NCBI GenBank assembly: GCA_964019415.1
Contig: OZ025869.1
Coordinates: forward strand, 13,952,455-14,016,454
DNA length: 64,000 bases
Origin: Ianthella basta
Lineage: Eukaryota; Porifera; Demospongiae; Verongiida; Ianthellidae
Direction: 5' to 3'
Shown: piece by piece, positions 35,320-50,300 of the stretch
How the letters are laid out: every line of letters begins with the position of its first letter
How positions within the stretch are numbered: position 1 is the first letter of the stretch
Notes under the pieces: generated by a model
The model's database searches: none
What the model was told of the DNA's origin: nothing
Seen by the model: the letters and a program-made list of their open reading frames with translations, nothing else
Position numbers and translations under genes: made by a program

Positions 35320-36300
35320 TTGATGCTCCAGAAGAGATAAGGGCGAAGAAATTGGTGTCCAGCCGCCGAACGAAGAGCGCTCGTCTCGTTTTGGCTGAGG
35401 ATTCTTAAGTCCTGCTAATGTAGGTATTAACCAAACGTGGTGTTGGCTCAAAGTTTGGCCTGTCTGTTTCGTGCAACGTACATTTTTGCGAAGTGTCCCG
35501 TATTGGCGCTGTCCAGGAAATTGCGCAGCTACCCTAGCGATGTTGAAACCCATGCATGCATGGACATAAGGAATTAATTAGATGGGTAGCTACAGCTACA
35601 GGACTTGGGAACAATATTTGGAGATGTGTGGGTGGGATGAAATGAATGTGGAGGCCCTGGGAGGCTTGACAGTGGAGGAGGTGAAGCACATGTGTGTTGC
35701 GGGATGTAACTATAGCCAGGAGAGAGGTAAAGGAAACTGGTTACCCCAGGTTAGAAGCAAATGGTGGGAAGCTGGTTGAGAATGAATGTGAGGAGTGTTG
35801 GATGTTGGTGAAGTGCCAAAAGTAAGGAGAATGCTGGCGAAGTTGAGAAGAGGGACGGTAGAGTTGGAGATTGAATCTATATAGAGGTGCACAATGTGGG
35901 CTTACAAGAGAATATAGAATTATGCAAGAATTGTAAAAGTGAACAAGTGGAGGGTGCTCGTCATTATTTGTTAAGAGGAGTATGTGTGTTTAAGTAAGGA
36001 AAAGGATAATAGTTGATGGATGAGAGGGTGGAAACTTGGCAGGGTATGGATGACAACAAAGTGTCTTATGGTGATGATAAGCAAAAATGCCTATGGACAA
36101 TGTAGGGTGGCAGAAAGGTTTTGGCATGAGCAGTTAGTTGCATAGTGCATGGGTTCCACTTCTCAATTCAGTAACATGTGCATCCTTACTTTGTAAAAAA
36201 AATCTGACAGTGTGGAGTGTTTTATTTAGGAGTACATACTGCTGCATGGCGTAGTGGTGTGTTGATAGCTTATACAGTGTGCATTAATTTAGCATACAAT
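35320..36300. other. Intergenic stretch upstream of gene D
   Basis: No recognisable gene. The ORFs at 35293-35553 and 35582-35779 show no conserved motif. Confidence 0.35.
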
Positions 36301-36365
36301 ACATCTATGTATGTAAGTATAATATGCCTATTATGGTAACTCTTTCACTAGATGAATGCGGAAAC

Positions 36366-38419
36366 ATGGACAAGAGGAGAAAGGATGCATTGAAGAAGTA
36401 TCGGCGTGTCCTAAGAACTAGAATAATGGCTGACAAGATAGTGCCACTACTTCAATTCCTCATAGATCCCGAGCGCTCCAGAATAAAAAACAAAGAGGAA
36501 AATGCTGAAAAGGTTGATGAACTCATCATCATCTTACTCACAAAGGAGAATGAGCACTTCGAAACATTCTGCAATGTTTTGGAGGAAAATGGATATGATG
36601 GATGCGCAAAAATGCTACGGGAGGAAATTGATCAAAGTAAGCCAATTGCAACCTATAGAGAGTTTTTCTGTTAAAGTATCTATATGTAGCTGGGATGGAT
36701 AAGAAGTCAATTCTTCTATCTTTTGCCCCGGCCATGAAGAACATACAAAGAAATTGAGGGGCTAGATGCAAGAATTATAGTAGAATATATAGTTAGTTGC
36801 CAGTTTCATACATGTATGTACATGCTGACTGTGATAGAGATGCACAGTGTAGTGAGAAGTGTCTTTACTCCACTGTACATGTAGGTTCTGTTCCTGCCCA
36901 CTGCCGAGTTCAGTTCCCCACCAATGACGACCTTTCAGATGAATTTGCAATACTGATTGGTAACCTTAATGAAGTAGTGCACTCCCTTCCACAAATACGC
37001 CTTGTAGGTTTAATAGCATGCATCGAAGAAAAGCTGAAATCAATCCATGGCCCGCCACCTGACCCAATCCCTGGCACTGCTAAGGATTTGATGCGGACTG
37101 CAAGCAAATACTGGGACTATCTCAACATTGAGATTGCCCAGGTGGCAGTGAAATACGTTAGTGAAGATAATCCAGACCTACATACACGAATGCAGGCATA
37201 CAAGGAAACATTATCACAGATAGCATTAGAAGACCTAAGGAACTGCAGGAAAAAGAGCATTGCCCCCAGAAAACCACCCAGATGCAGCATCATGGAAATC
37301 ATAATGGATGTAAATCCGCGTAGTTACTCATTGCGCCGCATTCTGGATATAAAGGACTTCCTTTTGCATCGGATTGGTGTGATCATTGCCTTGTTCGGTG
37401 GATGGAGACATGGAAGCATCATTCTCCATTTCTACATTCTGGAAAGTGACAAAGAGGCTGCAGTATGTCGACTGAAAGCACAAAAGTTGCAATTAAAGCG
37501 CATGCAAGTGATGGCCATTAAAGTGGATGGCACCTTAGTTTTATCTATGTCGCCAAATATTGTAACTGAGGCCAACATCAATGTCAGCATAGATTCTGTA
37601 GCAGAATGTTTTGATGCAGGAGGCAACCTTATTAGTGCAATGAGAGGATTTGGTCAAAATGTGGGGAGTATCGGCACAAACGTGGTGCAAAGTCTTGGAG
37701 GAGTTGTTGACGAAATCAAGAGCATCGTTGGTGATTCAGTGAAGGCTGCACTAGAAGTTGCTCGCACCTTCTTTGACAAGGTGATTGATGTGTTTTACCA
37801 TGGCCGTGGTGATTCAATGGCTGCTGCAATAGAAGGACTGCAGTGCTCTCCTCCTGATATGCAACCCCTACGTAGTTTATTACGGCAACTGGGGAATGCA
37901 TTGGCAGAGGCTGCAGCCAAGTATTCAGAATTTGTAGGTGCCTGCGACACAGCTATTCACAGTTGTAAAGAAGCAACAGACTGGTGTAGTGAACACTCTG
38001 AAGGAGAAACCACCTGGGATAAGTGGGGTAGAAGAGCTCTTGGTGGTGTAGCTGTGGCTGCTGGTGCTACTGCAATTGTTGCTGGATTCGCCACATTTGG
38101 ACTTGGTTTTGTGCCTTTAGCTGCAATAGGTGGTGGACACTTATATGGAGGATCCCAAATACTCAACGATACTCCCAAGGCCCGCATCAGGAATATTAAT
38201 GATACGTTTCATGCTCTCAACAGCAATGCGTATGATCTCCACAGTACAATGGCTCCAGTGCATACCACAGTGGAGAACATTGTGGTACAAATCAACAGCC
38301 CCCACTTCTCTGCTGAGACGGCAAACATCCGTTCGCTCCAAAATGCTATGAAGCGATTGAAAACGGCATGTGCAAACTCCTACAGGACTATTTCACGCTA
38401 CAGGCAGCAAGAGAGATAA
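36366..38419 (+). CDS. Gene D: CARD, alpha/beta (possibly TRADD-N-like) module, hairpin effector domain (two exons)
   Basis: Exon 1 is 36366-36636 and exon 2 is 36885-38419; the phase-1 GT-AG intron is 248 bp and the predicted protein is 601 aa. Residues 1-90 are a CARD (LRTRIMADKIVPLLQFL, ELIIILLTKENEHFETF). Residues about 100-230 are helical (TASKYWDYLNIEIAQ). Residues about 235-315 look alpha/beta, with a central strand GSIILHFYIL (267-276) and a helix DKEAAVCRLKAQ. The pattern recalls the TRADD-N-like or sponge-expanded ferredoxin-fold modules found next to death-fold domains; I hold this loosely. From about residue 327 the family effector follows: DSVAECFDAGGNLISAM, FFDKVIDVFYHGRGDSM, a glycine-rich hydrophobic stretch at about 471-513, then NDTFHALNSNAYDLHS. 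This is the only three-module member, and its short intron shows the ancestral gene layout best. Confidence 0.82.
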
Positions 38420-38659
38420 AGGAAAGCAGAATTTTATGCCACATTAACTTAAGTGTGGGTACATTTTTCTATAATATTATACAAGTAACTTACCATGCAC
38501 AGATAAAGATTACACAGTGTAGATGTACATGTCATTTAGCTATCATAAACATTACTGTATAAATTCTTATTATTATGTGTCAATGAAGAACTCAAAAAAG
38601 TTATTATAATTATACTTTATCGGTTTAGTTAGACCTTCTCGTGTGAGCTTAAATTTATT

Positions 38660-40440
38660 TTACTATTAATTTTCATGTTTTTGATATATCTAAAAGCATA
38701 CCATTATACACTTTGAATGGAATAGTTTCTCTACACTTTTATTATACTCAGTTGTGTCTAATATAGTTCATTAGGCTGTACTTTGAATTTTGTAATAATC
38801 ATGCACTTCAATTAATGTGTATAAATGTATTAGCTTCATATCCAGGTGGTCTGTTGATAATTAGCGGGGACAGGAGAGATGCGTGCACAATTAATCAAAA
38901 GGGCATGGGTAATTATGCTTCAAAAGGTTCGCGTACTGTATGTGCTGTTTACATTTATCGGGCATGGCCACAAGATGAAACACTGTAACTGTGCAATATC
39001 TACCCTATTAGTAACCATATAATTATACCACACATGCTATTCGAAGTTCAGTCTTCGATAGTTATAGACATTTGGCAGATCGAGGGGATCACGTGATCAC
39101 TAATAATCAATGCTTTGGTGTATGCATGCACCTCACATGTAGTCTCGCGCGCCAGCCCCTATTTCCCCTATTGCACAATCGCAGAGAAATAGAAATAAAA
39201 TATAAATAATATATAATAAATTCCTTCCCCACAGGAACAAACGGCTGGCGCGCGAGACTACCTCACATGTAAGCTCCATTGCATCTCACACTGTGTTTGG
39301 TCAATTGCAAGTATGTGTCATTAGGTGAAATCTAATAACAATGACATACAGGATAAAGAGAAATTTTGTAACTTTTCCTTTGCAAGAAATGACGAATGTT
39401 TTGACCTGAGGGCTTGCCAACTGCTATAATAGTGTTAAGAATCGATATATCCTGTGAAAGGTACCTTGAATGGAGTATGTACACATACCCCAAAATATAG
39501 TGACTTTTTAAAGCAAACATGAGTCTCTGTATAGTGGAGAAATTACTAACTGAAAACTGAATAAATTGCTAGGCTATTATTCTTATCAGTATCCCTCTAC
39601 AAACATACATTGTTGTGGAACCTCAGAAATAAGACCACCATCTGGCCATGCAAAGTGGTCTTATTTTTGGGATGGTCTTAATTCTGAGAGTATGCAATTA
39701 AATATGTAATACATGTGTACGTGTATTTGGGACTAAACCAAAGCGGTCTTTTTTCTAAGGTGGTCATTTTATAGAGGTTGTTGTTTAGCAGGGTTCCACT
39801 GTACTATTTGTGCACTGTTACAATGCATACTAGAATTGTTACAGTGTAAGGTATTTAAGTAAGTACAAGGGTACACAATGTAACAGGAAACAGGTATAGA
39901 AAGACTTAGTAATTCATGCAAGATGAGTATGAAACATGCAGCTGTAAATGACCCAAACTTTGCACAGCTGCTCACATAAAGCAGTGGCAGATCTAGGATT
40001 TCTGTGCACAGTGCCTCGAAAGTATTGCCACCACTCCTAATTCTGTTCTAAAATCTGCCCATATACAACTAGCAAAGGGGTGTTCCGTTGCACGTATCCC
40101 TGGTTCTCTCTAGCTAGATATGCCACTGTAAAGTATTAAACTTCACTGTGCATGCTGTTGAACATGTTAAGCAATCATGGGCCTGCCCAGTGAAACTGTT
40201 ACTGCATGCAGCTCCACCGCACTCATAATTTAATTGGACTAACTGTACGTGTGCAGCCAGAATAGCTATCGCCAATAGAACTAGCTAGCTAGCTAACAAC
40301 TAGATAAACATGACTTGTGACATGTGCCGGCCATAGAGTGATCATGCTTCAAATTCCCGCCTTCAATCCCCATACATTATCTACATACATACATTATGCA
40401 TGTGCGTGTGACACTGTGCTGTGTAGGCATTCAAATGTGA
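38660..40440. repeat. Segmental duplicate, paralogous to 27050-29010
   Basis: It matches the 3' flank of the 26092 gene in the same order (see the landmarks given there). It follows gene D, so an effector gene plus its 3' flank appears to have been duplicated as a unit. It carries the MITE at 39140, absent from the other copy. Confidence 0.8.
39140..39260. mobile_element. 121-bp MITE with 18-bp TIRs and 9-bp target duplication
   Basis: The ends are TAGTCTCGCGCGCCAGCC and its exact complement. Direct repeats CCTCACATG at 39131-39139 and 39261-39269 flank it. The paralogous sequence near 27535-27560 reads continuously through the site (CACCACACATGTAAGCTCC), so it is an empty site. A 9-bp duplication points to a Mutator-like superfamily. 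Confidence 0.88.
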
Positions 40441-40444
40441 GATG

Positions 40445-41833
<1,389 letters not shown>

Positions 41834-42850
41834 TGTCATGTATACAACAGTACACTTGTGGCGCTTCATATCTGCATGGATGTATTATGCTAGCACTGCA
41901 GCCAGAGGATGTCTAATGGATAGGAATCTTGTAAAGGACTTTCTGAGGGGAAGCACCTAAGTGTCATTTTCCTAAGAAGAGTTGCACAATGCTGTGTCAC
42001 GATGTTCATATCATAACAACACCTCCACATAGTACACATCCCTCCACCATGCAAGGTAATGAGAACTATAACAATTTCAAGGCATCTACCATAGCAGGTG
42101 TTTATGTAGTTATGGCACACGTGCAAACATTACGCACTATGAGATCTGCCGTGGGAGTAGGTTTTGTGTGTGGCAACGTGCAGGCAGCTGGTATAGTGCA
42201 TGAGTGGGTCCAATGCATATATACACTGTGGTGTTTTGGGAATAAAAGCTAAGGCCTTCCAAATACTACAAGAACAATGACTTTCCTGGTATGGCAGCAG
42301 GAGGTTTACAAGTTCATCCTACCAGTGTAAACAAACATGCCGTGGGAGGCAGTCAGGTCCAACAGCAGTAAAATTACATTAGGCCTAAAGAGCATGATCT
42401 ATGTAAGAGCTCTCATGGGTCATACATAGTAGAGGTACACATTTATCTTGTCTGATAATGTTGTAAGGGGCAGGATTCCAGCCCTTCACGATCAGTAGTA
42501 CGTATCTCAGTGTAAGTTATTCTTAGCAATTTATAGTGCAGCAGAAGTTATATTCAATGCTGGGTGACACCAAGTCACTGCTCCTCCCTACTTCTGAATG
42601 TTTCTGCCAGCAACAGGGTAGGTGCATTTCCACAGAATATTAAAACAATTGCTGTATAATGAATTCATTAGAATCCACAACTAGCCACATTATTGCACGA
42701 TTCACCTATGAACTATGGATAGTGTACTCAGTGCTGTTTACTGCACTGTGCTGTCTAGTGCCCCAGACACCTGACACAGTTAGCTAGTGAACTACAATGA
42801 AGTGAATGCATATCATCATAACAGGTCTAGCAAGTGCATAACAACACACA
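41834..42850. repeat. Tandem duplication, unit 1
   Basis: Nearly identical to 43083-44092 with an offset of about 1251 bp; over long stretches only scattered single-base differences are visible. Both units are bordered by CA/GT microsatellites, so unequal exchange at these arrays may have produced the duplication. No gene is recognised in the unit. Confidence 0.9.
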
Positions 42851-42896
42851 CACACACACACACTTGTGTGTGTGTGTGTTTGTGAGTGTGTGTGTA

Positions 42897-42936
<40 letters not shown>

Positions 42937-42950
42937 TGAGTGTGTGTGTA

Positions 42951-42992
<42 letters not shown>

Positions 42993-43006
42993 TGAGTGTG
43001 TGTGTA

Positions 43007-43053
<47 letters not shown>

Positions 43054-43083
43054 GTGTGTGTATGTGTGTGTGCATGTGTGTGT
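42845..43083. repeat. Complex GT microsatellite with internal higher-order repeat
   Basis: A short (AC)n is followed by (GT)n organised in a repeating unit of about 64 bp (GTGTTTGTGAGTGTGTGTGT, ATTTGTGTGT, then pure GT), repeated about three times. Confidence 0.9.
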
Positions 43084-44092
43084 CATGAATACAACAGTAC
43101 ACCTGTGGTGCTTCATATCTGCATGGATGTATTATGCTAGCACTGCAGCCAGAGGATGTCTAATGGATAGGAATCTTGTAAGGGACTTTCTGAGGGAAAA
43201 CACCTAAGTGTCATTTTCCTAAGAAGAGTTGCACAATGCTGTGTCACCATGTTCATATCATAACAACACCTCTACATAGTGCACATCCCTCCACCATGCA
43301 AGGTAATGAGAACTATAACAATTTCAAGGCATCTACCTACCGTAGCAACTTGTTTATGTAGTTATGGCACGCGTGCAAACATTATGCACTATGAGATCTG
43401 CCGTGGGAGTAGGTTTGTGTGTGGCAATGTGCAGGCAGCTGGTATAGTGTATGAGTGGGTCCAATGCATATATACACTGTGGTGTTTTGGGAATAAAAGC
43501 TAATGCCTTCCAAATACTACAAGAACAATGACTTTCCTGGTATGGCAGCAGGAGGTTTACAAGTTCATCCTACCAGTGTAAACAAACATGCCGTGGGAGG
43601 CAGTCAGGTCCAACAGCAGTAAAATTACATTAGGCCTAAAGAGCATGATCTATGTAAGAGCTCTCATGGGTCATACATAGTAGAGGTACACATTTATCTT
43701 GTCTGATAATGTTGTAAGGGGCAGGATTCCAGCCCTTCACGATCAGTAGTACGTATCTCAGTGTAAGTTATTCTTAGCAATTTATAGTGCAGCAGAAGTT
43801 ATATTCAATGCTGGGTGACACCAAGTCACTACTCCTCCCTACTTCTGAATGTTTCTGCCAGCAACAGGGTAGGTGCATTTCCACAGAATATTAAAACAAT
43901 TGCTGTATAATGAATTCATTAGAATCCACAACTAGCCACATTATTGCACGATTCACCTATGAACTATGGATAGTGTACTCAGTGCTGTTTACTGCACTGT
44001 GCTGTCTAGTGCCCCAGACACCTGACACAGTTAGCTAATGAACTACAATGAAGTGAATGCATATCATCACAACAGGTCTACCAAGTGTGTAA
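43083..44092. repeat. Tandem duplication, unit 2
   Basis: Second copy of 41834-42850, ending at the (AC)n array 44092-44165. Small indels, for example around 43335, distinguish it. Confidence 0.9.
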
Positions 44093-44093
44093 C

Positions 44094-44165
<72 letters not shown>
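44092..44165. repeat. (AC)n microsatellite
   Basis: About 74 bp of uninterrupted AC dinucleotides at the right border of the tandem duplication. Confidence 0.95.
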
Positions 44166-44166
<1 letters not shown>

Positions 44167-44919
44167 CAGGCCTGTACACAGGATTTCGATAAGGGGGTTA
44201 CATTTGGGGAAGAAATGAGATCATCTGATATACCTTCAGGATATTTCTCTGTTGGGGGAAGTTTGAGAACCACAATGCAGGAATACAGAAGTACTGCACT
44301 GAGAAGCGATATATGTGTGGTGCACAGTATAGCCTGGCAGTTGGTACTAAGGAAGTTACAAACTTTTCAAATTTCACCTCCATTAATTAACTTACCATGA
44401 AGCAGCAGATGATGAATCACATACAAGAGTACAGGTAGCACCCCATCGGAATATGGAACAGGTTCCAAACCGATACACAGCTATGCGCGACCGAAGATCT
44501 GAGGCAAGAATGAGCATATTAGCTAGCTAAACACACCTTAACGACAAACAGATGAGGACACCGACAAAGACATGCAGCACAATGTCCTCTTCTAGACATC
44601 CCGACAGTGGACTGTAACATGAGATATTACCTCTCAAACTTACTAGGAAATGAGAAGTATATACACACAATAGTGTAAGTATTGGCGGCCATTTACAGGC
44701 AAAGTGCACAGGGTGCTTTTTGTATGTAGGTGCACAGCGTTATCCCATGCTTACCTGTATAAAATAAAGTAGATAAAATATTATTATGCACTAACAATAC
44801 CTAGCATTCTGTATCAAAATGGGTACAACGCTCGAGTCGCTGGCTGCCCTTTCATGAAAAACATGCTCCACAATGCCTTCTTAAGGGTAAGGAAAGGAAA
44901 GAATTCCATCTGAAGCAAC

Positions 44920-46590
44920 AACAAGTTAGTTTCTTTGCCGAAACAATACTTACTTTCATCGCTTTAGACACTCACCCACGAATATTCGATCCTAGCTAAT
45001 TTGCTACAAACATCTTTGTGCATGTGTCAGGATCACCAAGTGTCCCAGTCAGTTTTCTACCTCTGCCGTTTAACGCAAGCAGCCTGTGTAGGAGGCTAGC
45101 ATTGTGTAAGTATTTGAACGTAGTCCTTTGGAATATCAAAGTTGAGATACGTATTTGTGCGCGCCCTTTGCACTTTGTACACCCACATACATGCAGTGCC
45201 TCAATCAACTCACATTGGAGCAAGCTGTTAATTGGTGCCAGCCCATGCAATCATGTTGACACCTCTTACCCATGCCTACCGCCTGGCCTATGCTTGGTTT
45301 GATTGATAAACTGGGTCGTTCAGTTGCACAGCATGGCCAAAAGTAGTTAGCTATATATAGCTACTACGAGCTGGAATGCTTGCAACACAGCTAGTCGAAG
45401 CTGTGAAGAGGCAACTGGAATGTGTTCATACATTGAGAAAGAGACCCTTTATGGTGCAAAAGAGGTCCATGATACATGGAAATCTAGATGGTGCCCACCT
45501 TTGCCTTTGGCATTCCATGATCATCTGGGTAGCTGTTGATACAGATTGTTGCTATATACAGTTAGCTATTTACTCATTTATGACACATTGCTGACGTGCA
45601 CTTTTGTGCATGCGTGGTGGAATTGTCTATGCTTTTTCCTATGAAAGTACTATGGTCATGCTTTTGCTATGAATGTCTGGAGTATAAGTTTAGACATTAA
45701 CATCACTGCATAAATTTTGGCAGGAATTGAAAGAACACCCATGCATTCTGCATTGTTTCAATCACCAGGTAGAACCTCCCTCGTCTAAAGCGACCACAGC
45801 TACCAGTGCAAATTGTGTGTTAGCACATACTAGGTAGCCATAGTGTAGCTATATATACTGCGGAGACTGGAGCAAATGACAGTGTTATTACAAATACTTA
45901 TACTTACTACCATATGTGGACGAGAGGAGAAGGGTGCTTTGAAGCAACACCTACACTGTATACTAATACAAACTGGGAGGCATGGTGATTGTCATTTCTA
46001 CTCATGACCCAAATGTACATCTGAACTCTACCTTGCTTGGCACCATATGGTCATAAGTAGCTGACCAGAACCAGTCAGGTATAGTTAAAGTAATCATGCC
46101 AAAGCTGAGACCGAAGTGCATGCAGAGATGCTCAGTGATCAAGGCAAATGACCTTTGCAGCAGCCATTATGTGAATTGCTGTTTACACTAGCACTGAAAC
46201 CAAGTGCGGACGGGATTATGTAAGGGACTCTGCATGGGACAGCACCTAAGAGATGTATTCAAATAATGTATAAGCATTGCATTGTTCACAGCACTGTCAT
46301 GCAGCTGGGGTTACGGACCAGACATTCCTATCACAGCAACACGTACACCCACACACCTTAGTGGGCTAAGCATATAAACACTCTCAAATAATATGTGCTG
46401 TGTCATGGTCTACAGCTGCAAGGGATGCATGGCCTTATAAGGTACTTAAGAGGATTCATGGGTCACAGTAAAAAGATATTCATAGCCTGTTCAATATTAC
46501 TATAACTATAGGTGCAAGCTTTCAAACTTTCATTAGTAGCAACTGTGTTATGTAGGCATATCTCAGTGTTATTATATATTTGTGCATGTT
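44920..46590. repeat. Segmental duplicate, paralogous to 4920-6895
   Basis: It lacks the hammerhead-type insertion. It includes the decayed effector fragment at 45230-45520 and ends in the promoter-like block at 46500-46580, whose TATATA has become TATGTA and which has no family ORF behind it. Confidence 0.8.
45230..45520 (+). pseudogene. Decayed effector-family fragment
   Basis: Same fragment as at 5340-5830 and 29150-29450. The short ORF at 45376-45594 is a frameshifted reading of it. Confidence 0.65.
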
Positions 46591-46597
46591 TGTCAAC

Positions 46598-47383
<786 letters not shown>

Positions 47384-50300
47384 ATGGACGCAAGTAGAAA
47401 AGCGGCGTTGAAGAAATACCATCAAGAGCTACGATGTGGCCTCATTCTCCGGAATTTCTTGCCAGTCCTTCAAAAGCTATTGACAGACGTGGAGTACTCT
47501 AAGATAAAGGACTGCGAAGACAACATTGCTACAGTTGACGCGCTTATTGAAATCTTACTCACGAAGGAGAATTGGCACTTTGAAGAGTTTTGCACCATTC
47601 TGAGGAAGAACGGGTACGAACATTGGGCGAAGACGCTACAAGATGAAGCAGATCAAAAAGAGGGTAAGCCCAATTAATAGCGATTGGCATGCATAAATAA
47701 AATTAATCCATTTATGAATAATGCGCCAGGTACCTGCTAGACATTTCCGCAAGCGATAGATCGGAATTTCGGACACTGAGAAGCCTATACGTGCATGCGG
47801 TCCACCGTGTCGTAAAGAACGCGTTCCAGCCAGCTTCTTACTTCCTCCCTTGACGTATGAGTCTTTACTAATAATTATCTTGGACGCAGTATGAAGCTAA
47901 TTGTTCCTTTTGCAGTGGGATAGCCTATACTAACCTTGCAGCTATGTCCAGAAATCCCATTCCTTATGGAAATTCCATAAGTTGACGTTATAACATATTC
48001 TCTAGCACGTACTACACCTGTATGTGGAGAACATGTACTACTGGTGTACTCATATTATGAAAGGCCCTTCACCCCATTGTTTATGTAGGGTTTGTAACTA
48101 ATAGTGATCAGCATAGATAAATTAATGTAAGCCGTGACGTTTCAGACCAGAATGGAATGATCTGATTGGACCAATGCATTAGATAGGGGCCTGTATATGG
48201 TCCATCAAAAAGCTGCTACTCACAGCTTGCCCCTTTGTATCAACTTGCCTTCTGTAGGTTGGCTTTCTCTGTGCTTGGTAAGACTCTTAAGATGGGACCA
48301 GCATCATTCAGCTAACTGCATGGCATTTACTATTTTATATAAATTATAAACTTCCCGTCGCAAGCCGAACAGTGCTCTAATTTACCAGAGAGTCTTACCA
48401 AGCACAAAGAAAGCCAATGGAGAGTGAGGTAGGTCAATACAAAGGGCAAATGTGTGAGTAGCAGCTTTTTGATGAACTGCACAGTCCCCTATCTAATGTA
48501 TTGGTTCGGTCTGCATGGTCGGTCCGTTCAATCAATCAATCAATCAATCAATCATACACAGCTTTGTCTCCAATGCTGGAGGTCGCTGGAATTATTTTCT
48601 AACAGTTCTGTGCAAGAAATAGTTCACATCATGCTGTACTAAATAGTTCAATAATTAACTGTTCAATTTACTTTCAGATCATCAGCCCATCTTTTCCTTG
48701 GTCTTCCCCTCGGTCGCTTTCCAGGCACATTCTCCATATACACCTTCTTTACCATCCTGTCATCTGTCATTTCTTCCATCTTCTTTAACCATTCTGTCTT
48801 CTTGTTCTCTACTCTTGATACCACTGCCACCTGTCCCAGTCTTGATCTAATATCAACATTCCTCACTTTGTCCAACATAGTCACTCCTTCCACTCTCCTC
48901 AGGCATCTCATTTCAAGGGCTTGTATTCTGCTCTTGTGTCTCTCTAGCAGGGTCCAGGTCTCACATGCATACAACAGAGTTGGCATCACCGTGGCATTGA
49001 TCACTCTAAGTTTTGTTGCCTTGCTCAGTTCTCTTCGATCAATTATCTCTTTTCTCATAGCTCCAATCACTTTGGATGCTGCTCCTATTCTGTGGTCTAC
49101 CTCTGCTTCACATGATCCCTCTTCATCTAACATGGCTCCTAGATACTTCATTGTCTTCACATTTTCTATCTCCACTCCATTTACTGTAATGTTGCATGTG
49201 CCTCCTCCTCTCTTCACCACCATTACCTTTGTCTTTCCCCAATTGATTGTCATTCTCCATTTCATCATCACTTCATCCAGCACCTTCACATTTCTTTCTG
49301 CATTCTCATCTCTTTCTGTCACTAACATTAGGTCATCGGCAAACAAGAGAAGCTGTATTATGCCTGTTTCCATCTCAACTCCTCCTTCAAACCTCTGTTT
49401 TGCCTCCCTCACAATGTTGTCCATAAAGATGTTAAATAGCCATGGTGACATAGTGCATCCCTGTCTCACTCCTTGTCCTACTCCAAACCAGTCTGATTTC
49501 TGACCTTGAACCCTGACACATGCCTTACCATCATCATATAGTGACCTCACTGCTCTTATCAGCCCACCATTCACTCCATATGCCCTAAGCACTCTCCACA
49601 ATAACTCCCTGTCTACCCTGTCGTATGCTTTCTCTAAGTCCACACAAACCATCAGCATCCTCTTGTTCTTTTCAATAATCTTCTCTCCTAACTGCCTGAC
49701 AGTAAACAACTGGTCTACACAGCTCCTCCCTCTTCGGAATGCCCCCTGCTCTTCCAACACTTTCCCTTCGGTGATTGTCCTCATCCTCTTCTCCAACACA
49801 CTGGCATACACCTTGCCAGGTATACTCAGCAAGCTGATGCCCCGGTAATTCTCGCATTGGGTTCTGCTTCCTTTCTTGTGGATCGGGACAATCAGTGCCC
49901 TTCGCCAGTCCATTGGGACACTCCCACTCCTCCATGCCAGGTCCATGATTTTGTGCAGCCACTCTACCACTACCCCTCCACCTGCTTTCAGCATTTCTCC
50001 AGTGACCCCACATACTCCAGGTGCTTTCCTATTCTTCAGTCTCAAGATGCTTGAGCACACTTCCTCCATACTTATCCTCTCATGTCTAGTCCCCTCTACT
50101 CGTTCTTCTTCTCTGCTTGCAATTTTGCATTCATTCTGTTGAACTCCTTCACCCTGTAACAGTGATGCAAAGTACTCTTTCCACCTATTCCTAACCTCTT
50201 CCTCCTCACACAGCACCTGTCCACTTTCATCACATACTCTTCCCACTTCACTGCTACCCTTTGTCCTATCTCTTATCTTTGCCCAAAACCTCCTCTGATT

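Noticed and set aside
36797..36884. Upstream start for the long gene D ORF
   Set aside because: The frame upstream of 36885 is intronic: a phase-1 acceptor (ACATGTAG|GT) matches the CARD exon donor, and the upstream peptide has no family similarity.
42784..43140. CRISPR-like array appearance of the regular GT/TTTGTGAGTG repeat
   Set aside because: The repeats have no unique spacers and the context is animal; it is a compound microsatellite.
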